Shown here: positions 1 to 7,856 of the stretch, in pieces
Layout of the letters: each line of letters begins with the position of its first letter
How positions within the stretch are numbered: position 1 is the first letter of the stretch
Origin: Ornithobacterium rhinotracheale
GTDB lineage: Bacteria; Bacteroidota; Bacteroidia; Flavobacteriales; Weeksellaceae
Length of the DNA stretch: 64,000 bases
Assembly (NCBI RefSeq): GCF_022832975.1
Contig: NZ_CP094846.1
Location: forward strand, 2,183,501 to 2,247,500
Direction: 5' to 3'
Translations under genes and position numbers: made by a program
The notes under the pieces: generated by a model
What the model was told of the DNA's origin: nothing
The model's input: the letters and a program-made list of their open reading frames with translations, nothing else
Database searches by the model: none

Positions 1-534
1 GAGCGTTATTTAAGCATTAATAAACAATCTAGACAAGATTATTACTTCATTAATAATATAAGAGATTTCGTTTACGAAAATAAAATCCCCGCAGCCATCG
101 AGCTCTGCAAGCGTACCAATACACCAGAGTCCCGAATGATTGAAAAAGGGCTCCTCCGCATAGGGCGCCCATTGAAGGAAATCAGCGAAGCTATTGAAAA
201 CACTGGAAAGCTAGAAGTATACAAATTGGAGAAAAATGTAAATTACCTTGCCACCATAGCCGGAGCCGCGCCAATGCTTGGGTTTTTAGGCACCGTGGTG
301 GGAATGATAATGTCTTTTGCCGAGATTGCAAACACCGCAGGGCAGGTAGATGCCAAATTGCTATCAAGCGGAATATATGCCGCTATGCTTACCACGGCGG
401 CAGGTTTAGTCGTAGGGATTTCTGCCTATATAGCTTACAACTTTTTAGTAATGGAGGTGGATAAAAGCGTTCACCAAATGGAATCCACCGTTACCGAGTT
501 CCTAGAAGTAATCAATAAACCCGTGGTGAAATAA
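1..534 (+). CDS. exbB: MotA/TolQ/ExbB-type proton channel, 5' end cut by window
   Basis: Inner-membrane proton channel subunit that would work with the ExbD-like protein next to it to energise TonB-dependent outer-membrane transport. The frame is open from base 1 with coherent sequence (ERYLSINKQS...), so the ATG at 136 is internal and the gene begins outside the window. Two hydrophobic segments are visible in the part seen: around the AAPMLGFLGTVVGMI motif typical of the family, and near AAMLTTAAGLVVGISAY. It overlaps exbD by one base (stop and ATG share an A), so the two are translationally coupled. ExbB and TolQ cannot be separated firmly by sequence alone; the TonB-like gene two genes downstream favours ExbB. 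Confidence 0.9.
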   Translation, partial: ERYLSINKQSRQDYYFINNIRDFVYENKIPAAIELCKRTNTPESRMIEKGLLRIGRPLKEISEAIENTGKLEVYKLEKNVNYLATIAGAAPMLGFLGTVVGMIMSFAEIANTAGQVDAKLLSSGIYAAMLTTAAGLVVGISAYIAYNFLVMEVDKSVHQMESTVTEFLEVINKPVVK

Positions 535-929
535 TGGATATCAGAGGAAGGAATAAAATAAGCCCGGATTTCAGTATGTCGTCTATGACGGATATTGTCT
601 TCCTATTGCTTATTTTCTTTATGCTTACATCTACTATGGTCTCCACCAATGTGCTAAACCTCCAATTGCCCAAAGCCGATGGCGCCCCAGCACAGGATAA
701 GCAGCTCATCGTAAGCATAAACAATCAAGGGCAATACTTCATAGATAAAACCCCCGTGGCAAAAGACCAATTAGAGCCACAGCTGAAAAATCTATTTAAG
801 CAAAATCAGGAGCCAGCCTTCATTCTTCAAGCCGAGGAGAAAGCCTATACCAAAGACATCGTGTATGTGATGGACATAGCCAATCGCAATCAGTATAAAA
901 TGGTACTAGCCACCGAGCCTAATGAGTAG
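534..929 (+). CDS. exbD: ExbD/TolR-type biopolymer transport protein
   Basis: 131-residue partner of the upstream channel protein. The N-terminal cytoplasmic stretch is followed by one membrane helix at about residues 20-38 (DIVFLLLIFFMLTSTMV), the family hallmark, including the conserved Asp at the start of the helix that takes part in proton translocation. A periplasmic domain of about 90 residues follows. The end overlaps the next gene by 8 bases. Length and arrangement are normal for ExbD. Confidence 0.92.
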   Translation: MDIRGRNKISPDFSMSSMTDIVFLLLIFFMLTSTMVSTNVLNLQLPKADGAPAQDKQLIVSINNQGQYFIDKTPVAKDQLEPQLKNLFKQNQEPAFILQAEEKAYTKDIVYVMDIANRNQYKMVLATEPNE

Positions 930-1758
930 AAAAGAAATCACAGCCAAAAAAGAAAGCTTCCTCATCACTGCCGTGGTGGGCATTTTGTGTTTGTTGCTAC
1001 TATTATTAAACTTTGAGTTTAAAAAAGAAAACAACCAAGCCCCTCTTATGATAGAAATCGCTATGGTAGAAGAGCCAAAACCTATGACCGAGGAAATAAA
1101 TTATGGCAATACCGAGCTAGGGCAGGGGCTCGAAGAACCTGCGCCAGCCACGGAAGCAAAGGCAGCAGTGCCAGAGCCCACTCCTGTGAAAAAAACATCT
1201 GCCCCCGCACCCACTCCTAAGCCTATAAAAGCAGAATCTGCCCCCGCGAAAAATTCACCTGTAAAATCTAAAACCCAAACCACGACTAAAAAATTGCCCG
1301 TAGCTAGCGAAAATCCAGTCAAGGCTACCACAGAATCAGCCAATCAAACGCAGGCAAAGAATAAAAAAACAGCCTCTCAGCCACAAGGCGATAGCCAAGG
1401 GAAATCTGCATTAGAAAACATTTTAGGCGGAATTGGCAAAAATAAATCAAGCGGACAAGGTACGAGTGGCTCGGCAGGGAATTACGGCGACCCCAAAGGA
1501 ACTTCTAGCCAAGGGAAAAACATAGGAGAGAATTGGAAAACCCGCGTACCAGAGGGGCAATCCCACAATTGTGAAGCCTCTGGAAGCGTAATGGTGGACA
1601 TCGTAGTAAATGCCAACGGGAGCATTAAACGCGCCACACCACGCCCTGCGCAAAGCCAATGTTTAGCCGACACGGCTAAAAAGTTAGTCCTAAAGTATGT
1701 AACGGCCTACCCAGGTGAGGACGGGCGCCGTGGAACTTACCTTGTAAATCTTAAATAA
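922..1758 (+). CDS. TonB-like energy transducer
   Basis: 278 residues with the classic TonB layout: a short cytoplasmic start, one membrane helix at about residues 14-31, a long Pro/Ala/Lys-rich and then Gly/Ser-rich periplasmic linker (about 60-200), and a C-terminal domain of about 70 residues. That domain contains SGSVMVDIVVNANGSI, as in TonB C-terminal folds that touch outer-membrane receptors. The order exbB-exbD-tonB-like supports a complete energising unit. The C-terminal domain has two cysteines (near CEASG and QCLAD) that could form a disulfide; this is an inference. Confidence 0.8.
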   Translation: MSRKEITAKKESFLITAVVGILCLLLLLLNFEFKKENNQAPLMIEIAMVEEPKPMTEEINYGNTELGQGLEEPAPATEAKAAVPEPTPVKKTSAPAPTPKPIKAESAPAKNSPVKSKTQTTTKKLPVASENPVKATTESANQTQAKNKKTASQPQGDSQGKSALENILGGIGKNKSSGQGTSGSAGNYGDPKGTSSQGKNIGENWKTRVPEGQSHNCEASGSVMVDIVVNANGSIKRATPRPAQSQCLADTAKKLVLKYVTAYPGEDGRRGTYLVNLK

Positions 1759-2994
1759 ATGACTTACGAGCAAGCCTCACATTGGCTCTTAAATGATTTA
1801 GTGTTTTTTCAGCAGCAAGGGAGTAAAGCCTACAAGCCTGGGCTTGAAAGAATTACAGCGCTCTGTGCATATTTAGGCAATCCACAATCACAGTTTAAAA
1901 GCATTCACATCGCGGGGACTAATGGCAAGGGGAGTACGGCGCATATGCTTAGTGCTGTATTACAAGCTCATAATTTAAAAGTGGGCTTGCACACTTCGCC
2001 GCATTTGCTCAGCTTTGGCGAGCGAAATAAAATCAATGGCGAAAATACTCAAAAGGAATTTATTACCGATTTTGTGGCTCAGCATAAGGATTTTATACAA
2101 AGCCTTGGCTGTTCGTTTTTTGAGGTTGCAGTGGCTATGGGGTTTAGCTATTTTGCACAAGAAAAAGTAGATGTTGCAATCATAGAAACGGGGCTTGGCG
2201 GTAGGCTTGATGCTACCAATATCATTCAGCCAGAATTTTCAATCATCACCAACATCGCACTTGAGCACACTGCGATTTTAGGCGACACTTTGGCTAAAAT
2301 TGCATTTGAAAAAGCAGGCATCATCAAGCCTAAAACGCCCATCATCATCGGGGAATATTTACCCGAAACCAAGCCTATTTTTGAGCAAAAAGCACAAGAA
2401 TTAAATGCTCCTATTATTTGGGCTCAGAATTTACCAAAAAATGATTTTTCTACGGATTTATTAGGAAAATATCAGGCTAAAAACTTACAAACACTAAGTG
2501 CTACACTGCCACTCATTCACGAAAAGATTGTTGCTTTAAATCATGAAAAAACGAAATTTGCCTTAAATCATGTGGCAGAAATCAGTCATTTTATGGGGCG
2601 TTGGCAACAATTGCTCGACAAGCCTCTTTGCATTACAGACACCGCCCACAACCCTGCTGGATTTAAAGAAATTGCAAATCAAATCGAAAAAATTAAAGCC
2701 CCTAAAAAATACATAATTTTAGGTTTTGTAGCAGATAAAGATGTCTCGCAAATTTTAAAATTATTACCTAAAAAATCGAATTTTGAATATTTTTTCACGC
2801 AGGCAAATGTGGAGAGAAAAATGCCTATTGAAATACTGAAAAATCTGATTTCCGATGATTTTAAAGCATCTTTTTTTGAAAGCACAGAATTGGCTTTAAA
2901 ACATGCTTTAAAAATAGCTCAAAATGATGATTTTATTTTCATTGGAGGAAGCAATTTTATCGTGAGCGAAGCTTTGGCTTTTTTCAAAAAATGA
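1759..2994 (+). CDS. folC: Folylpolyglutamate synthase / dihydrofolate synthase
   Basis: Cytosolic Mur-ligase-fold enzyme that adds glutamate to folates (and to dihydropteroate if bifunctional). The 411 residues show the P-loop GTNGKGST near residue 54, the following AHMLSAVLQ helix, the TSPHL motif, the ETGLGGRLDATN motif near residue 140, and a C-terminal ligase domain with DTAHNP. The ATG follows the stop of the TonB-like gene directly, so it is likely co-transcribed with the exbB-exbD-tonB genes. Length fits the family. Confidence 0.95.
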   Translation: MTYEQASHWLLNDLVFFQQQGSKAYKPGLERITALCAYLGNPQSQFKSIHIAGTNGKGSTAHMLSAVLQAHNLKVGLHTSPHLLSFGERNKINGENTQKEFITDFVAQHKDFIQSLGCSFFEVAVAMGFSYFAQEKVDVAIIETGLGGRLDATNIIQPEFSIITNIALEHTAILGDTLAKIAFEKAGIIKPKTPIIIGEYLPETKPIFEQKAQELNAPIIWAQNLPKNDFSTDLLGKYQAKNLQTLSATLPLIHEKIVALNHEKTKFALNHVAEISHFMGRWQQLLDKPLCITDTAHNPAGFKEIANQIEKIKAPKKYIILGFVADKDVSQILKLLPKKSNFEYFFTQANVERKMPIEILKNLISDDFKASFFESTELALKHALKIAQNDDFIFIGGSNFIVSEALAFFKK

Positions 2995-3096
2995 GCTAAA
3001 TAATTTTCTTTGATATAAATCACAGTAAGATTTATTTAACTTTTCTTTACCGCTACTTAACAAAACAAAGCCGTTATTTTGGAAAGCTAAAACCAA

Positions 3097-4281
3097 ATGA
3101 ATACGATGAATAGACTAAAACCTATATTTTGGGCGCTGAGCCTACTTTTATTTTTGAGCGGAGGAACTTTGGTTTCTGCCAAATTAAAGGCGCCGTTTAA
3201 AGTGAAAATTAACTACAAAACTCCGATTGAGAAGTTAGAGTTTCACGATACAATTGCGGGGGTGTACTCTCTGCTTCATAACGAGATTAAGCAGATGAAC
3301 ATAGGCGCTAGAAATCCGTCTTTTAATGGGACGGTGCTTGTGGCTCACAAGGGAAAACTGATTTTTGAGGCATCGTATGGCGTTTCGAATAGAGCTATCG
3401 GGCTGAGAAATACGCCTAAAACGCCCACCCAAATTGCATCGATTACCAAAACTTTTACAGGAACCTCCATTTTGTGGCTCGAACAAAGGGGCTTTTTGAA
3501 TATTAAAGACCCCGTTCAAAAATACATTTGGGAGTTTCCCTATGCGGATATCACCATTCAGCATCTGCTATCGCACCGCTCGGGCTTGCCAGAGTATTTG
3601 AAATTCTCTACGCGCTACTGGACTTCCAGTGCCCCGATGTATAATGAGGAGTTGCTCGCTATGTTTAGAAATAAGAAGATGAGGTTAGATTTTCAACCAG
3701 GCACCAGTTTCAGCTATTGTAACTCAAATTTTGCGATGCTGGCACTACTCATTGAACGCATTACCAAAATGCCGTATAAGCAATTCGTGAGCCAATACAT
3801 TTTTGAGCCGCTGAATATGCAAAACTCATTTGTGTACGACCCGATGGATACCTACAACTTCTCTTTTGCCAAAAGCTACAAAGCTAATTTCTCCGATTTC
3901 AACAATACATTTCAAGATGGTGTGTATGGAGATAAAGGAATTTTCACCACGGTAGAAGATTTATTCCGATGGGATAGAGCACTTTATAAAAATGATTTTA
4001 TCAACGAAAAATTAAAGCAAGATGCCTTTACCCCAACAAGAGATTGGTCTGTGGCTAAAAATTATGGTTTGGGTTGGAGAATTAAATGCTATCCAAACGG
4101 CGAAAAATATGTATATCACACAGGCTGGTGGCACGGATACCAAGGTATTTTTGCACGCTACATAAAAGATGATTTCACTATTATTATCCTTTCAAACCGA
4201 TATATTTCGGGAATTTCTAAAAATTCTGAAGAGATTTATAAAGTGGCTCAACAATATTTAGGACTTACGGATTTAAGCTAA
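3097..4281 (+). CDS. Secreted serine hydrolase, beta-lactamase/PBP class C fold
   Basis: 394 residues with an N-terminal signal peptide (hydrophobic about 8-27, ending LVSA). Penicillin-binding motifs are present in order: SxxK as S115-I-T-K118, YxN as Y207-C-N209, and HTG in VYHTGWWHGY near residue 354 in place of KTG. This is the serine hydrolase / class C family, with members acting as esterases, D-aminopeptidases or carboxypeptidases; the substrate cannot be read from sequence. It is monocistronic, with about 100 bp upstream and a strong hairpin terminator downstream at 4332-4361. Confidence 0.85.
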   Translation: MNTMNRLKPIFWALSLLLFLSGGTLVSAKLKAPFKVKINYKTPIEKLEFHDTIAGVYSLLHNEIKQMNIGARNPSFNGTVLVAHKGKLIFEASYGVSNRAIGLRNTPKTPTQIASITKTFTGTSILWLEQRGFLNIKDPVQKYIWEFPYADITIQHLLSHRSGLPEYLKFSTRYWTSSAPMYNEELLAMFRNKKMRLDFQPGTSFSYCNSNFAMLALLIERITKMPYKQFVSQYIFEPLNMQNSFVYDPMDTYNFSFAKSYKANFSDFNNTFQDGVYGDKGIFTTVEDLFRWDRALYKNDFINEKLKQDAFTPTRDWSVAKNYGLGWRIKCYPNGEKYVYHTGWWHGYQGIFARYIKDDFTIIILSNRYISGISKNSEEIYKVAQQYLGLTDLS

Positions 4282-4331
4282 AATTTTGCGAGATTACTAA
4301 ATAAATAGTATTTTCGTGGCATACCTAAAAA

Positions 4332-4370
4332 ACTACCATATCCATTTTTGGGTATGGTAGTATTATTTTT
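4332..4370 (+). terminator. Intrinsic terminator after the serine hydrolase gene
   Basis: A 12-bp stem, 4332-4343 paired with 4350-4361 (one G-T wobble), has a 6-base loop and is followed by a T-rich tract to 4370. It lies only 17 bases before the mntR-like ATG, so it may also sit in that gene's leader if the promoter lies further upstream. Confidence 0.75.
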
Positions 4371-4378
4371 AATGTTAT

Positions 4379-5032
4379 ATGAATTCGCGTACCGAAGAAA
4401 ATTACTTAAAAACCTTATTGTATCTTTCAAACAAAGATTCGGCGATATCCACCAACGATATCAGCAAACTTTTGCAAATCAAAATGCCCACTGTAACGGG
4501 GATGATGAAAAAGTTTGCCGAAAAAGGCTGGGTACACTACCAAAGTTATAAGCCCATTTATTTAACCGATGAGGGTAAAAAACAGGCTGCTCTCGTGGTG
4601 CGCAAACACCGACTGACCGAGATGTTCTTGGTTAAAATCATGGGTTTTGCATGGGACGAAGTACACGAAATCGCAGAACAGGTAGAGCACATTAAATCTA
4701 AAATTTTCTTTGATAAAATGGATGAAATCCTAGACCACCCAAGCATTGACCCACATGGTGCTCCTATTCCAAACAAAAATGGGGAAATACCTGAAATTGA
4801 TGCCAAAGCACTGGCTACATGCAATGAAGACGAATGGGTACAAGTGCAATCTGTGCGAGATTCATCGGAAGAATTTTTAAGATTTCTAGACGAAATTGGA
4901 ATTCATTTGGGCAAAAAATTGAAAATTGAAAAAAAACATAATTTCGACCAAAGTATGGTGGTTTTAATCGATAACGAATTGCATACTTTCAGTAAAGCTG
5001 TAACCGAAATGATTTTTGTGACTGAAAAATAA
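4379..5032 (+). CDS. DtxR/MntR-family metal-dependent regulator
   Basis: 217-residue cytosolic repressor expected to bind Mn or Fe and control metal uptake. The N-terminal winged helix lies at about residues 5-65 (helix-turn-helix around STNDISKLLQIKMPTVTGMMKKF). The dimerisation and metal-binding domain at about 66-140 has the family pattern HRLTEMFLVKIMGF, then EVHEIAEQVEH and DHPSIDPHGAPIP. The C-terminal part resembles the FeoA/SH3-like domain of long family members. An overlapping frame opening at 4348 is a shadow. The gene ends just before a bidirectional terminator. Confidence 0.92.
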   Translation: MNSRTEENYLKTLLYLSNKDSAISTNDISKLLQIKMPTVTGMMKKFAEKGWVHYQSYKPIYLTDEGKKQAALVVRKHRLTEMFLVKIMGFAWDEVHEIAEQVEHIKSKIFFDKMDEILDHPSIDPHGAPIPNKNGEIPEIDAKALATCNEDEWVQVQSVRDSSEEFLRFLDEIGIHLGKKLKIEKKHNFDQSMVVLIDNELHTFSKAVTEMIFVTEK

Positions 5033-5039
5033 AAAAAAG

Positions 5040-5069
5040 GGAGAAACTTTCATTTAGTTTCTCCTTTTT
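5040..5069 (+). terminator. Bidirectional terminator between convergent genes
   Basis: A 9-bp perfect stem (5040-5048 with 5056-5064) has a run of A on the left and T on the right, so it can end the mntR-like transcript and the leftward lipoprotein transcript. Confidence 0.85.
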
Positions 5070-5093
5070 CGTTTTGAATTAAATTTTTATAGC

Positions 5094-5579
5094 TTAGGCT
5101 GGCTTTTCAGACTCAGTCTTATCTGGAGCCATATTTACTTGTACATCCACCTCAATGAATTGCGGTCTTGCTTCTCTGCCTTCTCCTTTCACCCCTTTGT
5201 AAAATTTAAAATGATAAAGCCCTGGCGCGTTGGGTAGCACTTTAAACTCTTTTGTAACGGTACCCCCTCCTGAATTTGAACAATTAGGATCTTCTGATTC
5301 CACCACAGGCACCACCTCCATCTGCCCGGCATATTTGTGTTCTTGCGAAGGATCTTGAAACAAAAGTTGACTATTGATGCCTACAAGTTTTGCACATGTA
5401 GAGTTCAATTGAAAAGTTACATTAAAAGTCAAATCCTTCCCCACTACTCCAGTTTTAGGAGACTCTACATTGGTAACGATAGCATATCCTTGGTATTTTT
5501 GAGGGCCATCATCATTGTTTAAACATGATGTCAATCCTAAACTTAGGATCGAAAACATCGCTAATAATAATTTTTTCAT
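5094..5579 (-). CDS. Small lipoprotein, copy 1 of a tandem paralogous trio
   Basis: 161 residues with a type II signal peptide; the lipobox ends LTSC at about residue 19, followed by LNNDDG. Acidic residues just after the lipid Cys resemble the Bacteroidota lipoprotein export signal, so surface exposure is possible. The rest is an Ig-like beta domain (NVTFQLNSTCAKL..., then YHFKFYKG). It shares a layout with the next two genes upstream: signal, V-rich strand, a Cys near mid-domain, then G-Y/D-x-FKFYxG. Function unknown. It is the last gene of a probable three-gene leftward operon. Confidence 0.8.
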   Translation of the reverse strand: MKKLLLAMFSILSLGLTSCLNNDDGPQKYQGYAIVTNVESPKTGVVGKDLTFNVTFQLNSTCAKLVGINSQLLFQDPSQEHKYAGQMEVVPVVESEDPNCSNSGGGTVTKEFKVLPNAPGLYHFKFYKGVKGEGREARPQFIEVDVQVNMAPDKTESEKPA

Positions 5580-5589
5580 ACTTTGTATT

Positions 5590-6000
5590 TTATTCTGTTA
5601 GTTCTATTTCTTTAGTCAAATATTTAACCTCGCCAGGCTCATCAAACCCAGATGGAATTTTAATAATATAGACTCCTTTTTTATTTTGAGTCCAGCCAAT
5701 ATTTTGCGTTGCAACTATGGTATTCCCATCACATTTCTTGCCATTATTTTTCACCACGGGAAAAATATAAAAAACACCCTCCTTAACTTCTGTATTTGTA
5801 TGATAATATTCCTCGCAGCCAGAATGATACGGAACTTTAAAACTAATATTGATATTTTGATTGACTTTCCCAATGGGCGAAACATTCAACTCCGTGGCGT
5901 AGGCGTTTCTAAAAGTCTCGGTAACTTTGCTGTCATCGTCGCTGCTCATACACGATGCCAAACTAAAAATCGCAAAAAGGGTTAAAATTAAATTTTTCAT
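5590..6000 (-). CDS. Small lipoprotein, copy 2 of the trio
   Basis: 136 residues; lipobox LASC at about residue 17 followed by MSSDDDS. The body repeats the pattern of its neighbours: a strand with NINISFKVPYHSGCEEYY, a lysine and glycine turn (KKCDGN), and a closing strand GVYIIKI. The gap to copy 1 is 10 bases, so they are co-transcribed. Divergence between copies is high, which argues for an old duplication with separate roles. No known function is recognised. Confidence 0.8.
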   Translation of the reverse strand: MKNLILTLFAIFSLASCMSSDDDSKVTETFRNAYATELNVSPIGKVNQNINISFKVPYHSGCEEYYHTNTEVKEGVFYIFPVVKNNGKKCDGNTIVATQNIGWTQNKKGVYIIKIPSGFDEPGEVKYLTKEIELTE

Positions 6001-6009
6001 TTTTAAATT

Positions 6010-6432
6010 TTATAATCTAATTCTTTTGGTCACCACTTTCACCGTCTTGGTGATGTATTGCTTTTCGCCTTGGTCGTTTGTGCCCGCATAAAATTTAAAA
6101 TCATAAACACCAGGAGTTTCCGTGCTAAATCCTATACTTTTATGCTCGGTAATTTCATTTCCATTACATTTTTTCTTAGACGCATTTTGAACCACGGGCG
6201 TATAAGTCAATCCTTCTGAATTAATTGTATAAAATTTCTCGCAGGCAGGATTGTATTTAAAAGCCACATCTATGTTCAATTGTTCTTTAATTACAATGAT
6301 TCTTTTAGCCTCAACCGAAACAACAGGCACATTTCTAAACTCATCTACCTCAATCATTTTAGCGCTATCGTCATCATTTTTGCAAGACACCAAAGCAAAA
6401 ATTGCCATGAATATTAAAATAACTTTTCTCAT
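6010..6432 (-). CDS. Small lipoprotein, copy 3 of the trio
   Basis: 140 residues; lipobox LVSC at about residue 17 followed by KNDDDS. It carries the same KKCNGNEIT turn and GVYDFKFYAGTNDQGEKQYITK ending features as copies 1 and 2. It is the first gene of the leftward trio and sits about 20-40 bases from the left end of the prophage, so insertion has displaced whatever lay upstream. Without the phage the next gene upstream would be thiN at 42037, only about 45 bases away, which suggests the trio once followed thiN on the same transcript. Confidence 0.8.
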   Translation of the reverse strand: MRKVILIFMAIFALVSCKNDDDSAKMIEVDEFRNVPVVSVEAKRIIVIKEQLNIDVAFKYNPACEKFYTINSEGLTYTPVVQNASKKKCNGNEITEHKSIGFSTETPGVYDFKFYAGTNDQGEKQYITKTVKVVTKRIRL

Positions 6433-6471
6433 AATTTTGAATTTAAATTAATTTCGCCTTTTAAGGGGGGT

Positions 6472-6580
6472 AAAATGAAATGTACAAAAGAGAGAGAAAG
6501 AAAAAAGCCGACGAAAACGACTTAAATAAAGGGTTTGCGGGCGATTTGCCCGCTTTTTTTGTTTAAAATGAAAAGTACAC
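6472..6580. repeat. Left-end transposase-site repeats L1 and L2
   Basis: L1 is AAAATGAAATGTACA at 6472-6486 and L2 is AAAATGAAAAGTACA at 6565-6579, one mismatch apart. Both match the inverted copies at the right end with one or two changes. The wide L1-L2 gap resembles Mu attL. Confidence 0.75.
6537..6560 (+). terminator. Rightward terminator inside the left end
   Basis: GCGGGC (6537-6542) pairs with GCCCGC (6548-6553) around a 5-base loop and is followed by seven T. It would stop host transcription entering the phage from the left. Confidence 0.85.
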
Positions 6581-6678
6581 TTAATTGCGTTTAATTGCGA
6601 TTTAATTGAAGTTTGAAACTCTATTTAATAGCGATTAAAATGATTTATATATTACTTAATTGGTGAAACCTAGAGAAT

Positions 6679-6717
6679 AGCCCTAAAAGCGTTTAAATAC
6701 GCTGTTTGGGGCTTTTT
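6679..6717 (+). terminator. Second rightward terminator of the left end
   Basis: The arm at 6679-6692 pairs imperfectly with 6699-6712 (outer AGCCC/GGGCT, inner AGCGT/ACGCT) and is followed by T residues. A competing hairpin GGGGC / GCCCC spans 6708-6727. Confidence 0.7.
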
Positions 6718-6805
6718 TATAGCCCCTAATTATAATGCTGAAATGGGTGGAAGTGTAACCAATAAATACGATACAAGAAAAACAGAAAAATACCCCTCTT
6801 AAATA

Positions 6806-6841
6806 GTTGGTGTTGCAGTTGGTGTTGCAGTTGGCGTTGCA
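6806..6841. repeat. Three 12-bp tandem repeats
   Basis: Units GTTGGTGTTGCA at 6806-6817 and 6818-6829 and GTTGGCGTTGCA at 6830-6841, followed by a partial GTTG. They are non-coding and lie about 350 bp inside the left end. Confidence 0.85.
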
Positions 6842-7048
6842 GTTGTGGGGCATTTTCGTATTGATTGAATGGGTGAAAACGCGTTAAAAAGCGTTAAAAG
6901 TGCAATAAAAGTGCTTATTAATGCCTATTTGGATATGATTAAAAACACCTTAAAGCATTGATATTTAATAATATACAAGTGTTTTTATTAGTTGCTGATT
7001 TTTGGAGTGGAAAAATACACCTAATTTTTTACCCAGATTACCCAAATG

Positions 7049-7579
7049 TTAGCCTGTTTTTCTATTCTGTGGCTGGCTTTTAATGGCGTGGTTCTCTTGA
7101 GTAAGGCGAGCGATCTCCTCCTCTAATTCTTGGATGCGACGGCTCTCTTTTTCTTCTAAGGCTTTTATTACCTTGTCTTTATCTTTTAGCCACTCTTGCA
7201 AATGCTGGTTTTCTCTTTGTAGGTAAGCAACTTCTTTTTGTAGGGATGCAACTTGCCTCTCCCAGTGTGATGGCACTGGGGGGATAGGTGCTTTTTGGTA
7301 AATAGCAATAGGCTCTGCCACTTGCTGGGTGGGTTCTTCTTGCTTTGCTGGGGTTTTAAGCATTTCGCCTTTGCCTGTTAATAGCCATTCGGGGTTAGTT
7401 TCTGGATAAATGAGTAATATATTCTCTATTGCGTCTGAATTGAGCGGTCTTTCTTTCTTTTTTCCAGTAAAATTTCCATAGGTAATACCTATCTTTCTAA
7501 AAAATTCCTGCTTAGTAACCTCTACATTTTCAGATAAATAAAGCACCCTCTCCTTTATGTTAGATAAAATATTCTTCAT
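7049..7579 (-). CDS. CI-like phage repressor without protease domain
   Basis: 176 residues transcribed toward the left end, as the Mu c gene is. Residues about 1-60 form a helix-turn-helix region (VTKQEFFRKIGITYGNFTGKK), followed by the NPEWLLTGKGEML motif seen in many CI/XRE-type repressors. After a Pro-rich linker (about 75-105) comes a Glu/Lys-rich coiled coil (about 108-165), probably for multimerisation. There is no S24 peptidase part, so induction by RecA-driven self-cleavage is not expected. Its start lies beside the early promoter and its presumed operators. Confidence 0.85.
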   Translation of the reverse strand: MKNILSNIKERVLYLSENVEVTKQEFFRKIGITYGNFTGKKKERPLNSDAIENILLIYPETNPEWLLTGKGEMLKTPAKQEEPTQQVAEPIAIYQKAPIPPVPSHWERQVASLQKEVAYLQRENQHLQEWLKDKDKVIKALEEKESRRIQELEEEIARLTQENHAIKSQPQNRKTG

Positions 7580-7607
7580 TTTGTTTGTTTAATACAGAAT
7601 ATATTCT
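7569..7607. promoter_or_regulatory. Candidate repressor operators
   Basis: The perfect 12-base palindrome AGAATATATTCT at 7596-7607 lies between the -33 and -7 elements of the early promoter. A half-site ATATTCTT recurs 32 bp away (7569-7576 and 7601-7608), about three helical turns. Binding by the adjacent repressor is inferred. Confidence 0.5.
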
Positions 7608-7616
7608 TTATATTTG
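7584..7616 (+). promoter_or_regulatory. Early promoter of the prophage
   Basis: TTTG at 7584-7587 and TATATTTG at 7609-7616 with a 21-base spacer match the Bacteroidota -33/-7 consensus. The start would be near 7621, giving a leader of about 27 bases before the ATG at 7648. Confidence 0.7.
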
Positions 7617-7647
7617 CCGTGTAAAAAAATAGTAAACACTTTAAGCA

Positions 7648-7854
7648 ATGAGCAAAGATAGAAAAAAACAAATGAAAGAGTATAATAGCTATAACAAGGA
7701 TATTATACTGATGCTTAGAAAAAAGTACGGCACTTCGCCCCACTTCATCTACGCCAGCCTGCGTGGAGACAGAACTAGCGACACTTCTATAAAGATTTGT
7801 GAGGACTATAAAAAGGCTGAAATAGAAATTAATAAAACACTTCAAAGCATTTAG
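7648..7854 (+). CDS. Small DNA-binding protein, Cro/Ner-like position
   Basis: 68 residues, basic at the N terminus (SKDRKKQMK). The core, KKYGTSPHFIYASLRGDRTSD, looks like a helix-turn-helix (helix, turn at GTS, recognition helix FIYASLRG). As the first early gene, divergent from the repressor, it holds the place of Mu ner or lambda cro, and it may dampen both promoters. The function rests on position and fold pattern, not on a family match I can name. It is followed by the Rha-like gene after 2 bases. Confidence 0.65.
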   Translation: MSKDRKKQMKEYNSYNKDIILMLRKKYGTSPHFIYASLRGDRTSDTSIKICEDYKKAEIEINKTLQSI

Positions 7855-7856
7855 TT

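Larger units (their letters stand above)
6433..7048. other. Prophage left-end non-coding region, repeat-rich
   Basis: There is no plausible gene in this 616-base stretch. Besides L1 and L2 it holds two rightward terminators (6537-6560 and 6679-6717), TTAATTG words at 6581, 6591 and 6602, three 12-base tandem repeats GTTGGTGTTGCA at 6806-6841 (third copy one change), and two GCGTTAAAA repeats at 6881-6900. The 10-12 base periods suggest protein sites on one face of the helix, as in a transposition enhancer. That role is inferred from position only. Confidence 0.6.

Noticed and set aside
4319-4361. Riboswitch-like alternative pairing before the mntR-like gene
   Set aside because: CATACC at the left could pair with GGTATG, but only over 6 bases; the 12-bp terminator stem is much stronger.
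4348-4551. Small ORF overlapping the start of the DtxR/MntR-type gene
   Set aside because: It is out of frame with a clear winged-helix gene starting at 4379 and begins inside a terminator hairpin.
6806-6841. Tandem repeats as a CRISPR remnant
   Set aside because: The 12-base units abut with no spacers and no cas genes are present.
7576-7845. 89-codon leftward ORF across the early promoter
   Set aside because: It runs antisense to the Cro/Ner-like gene and covers the promoter; the sequence has no protein-like features.
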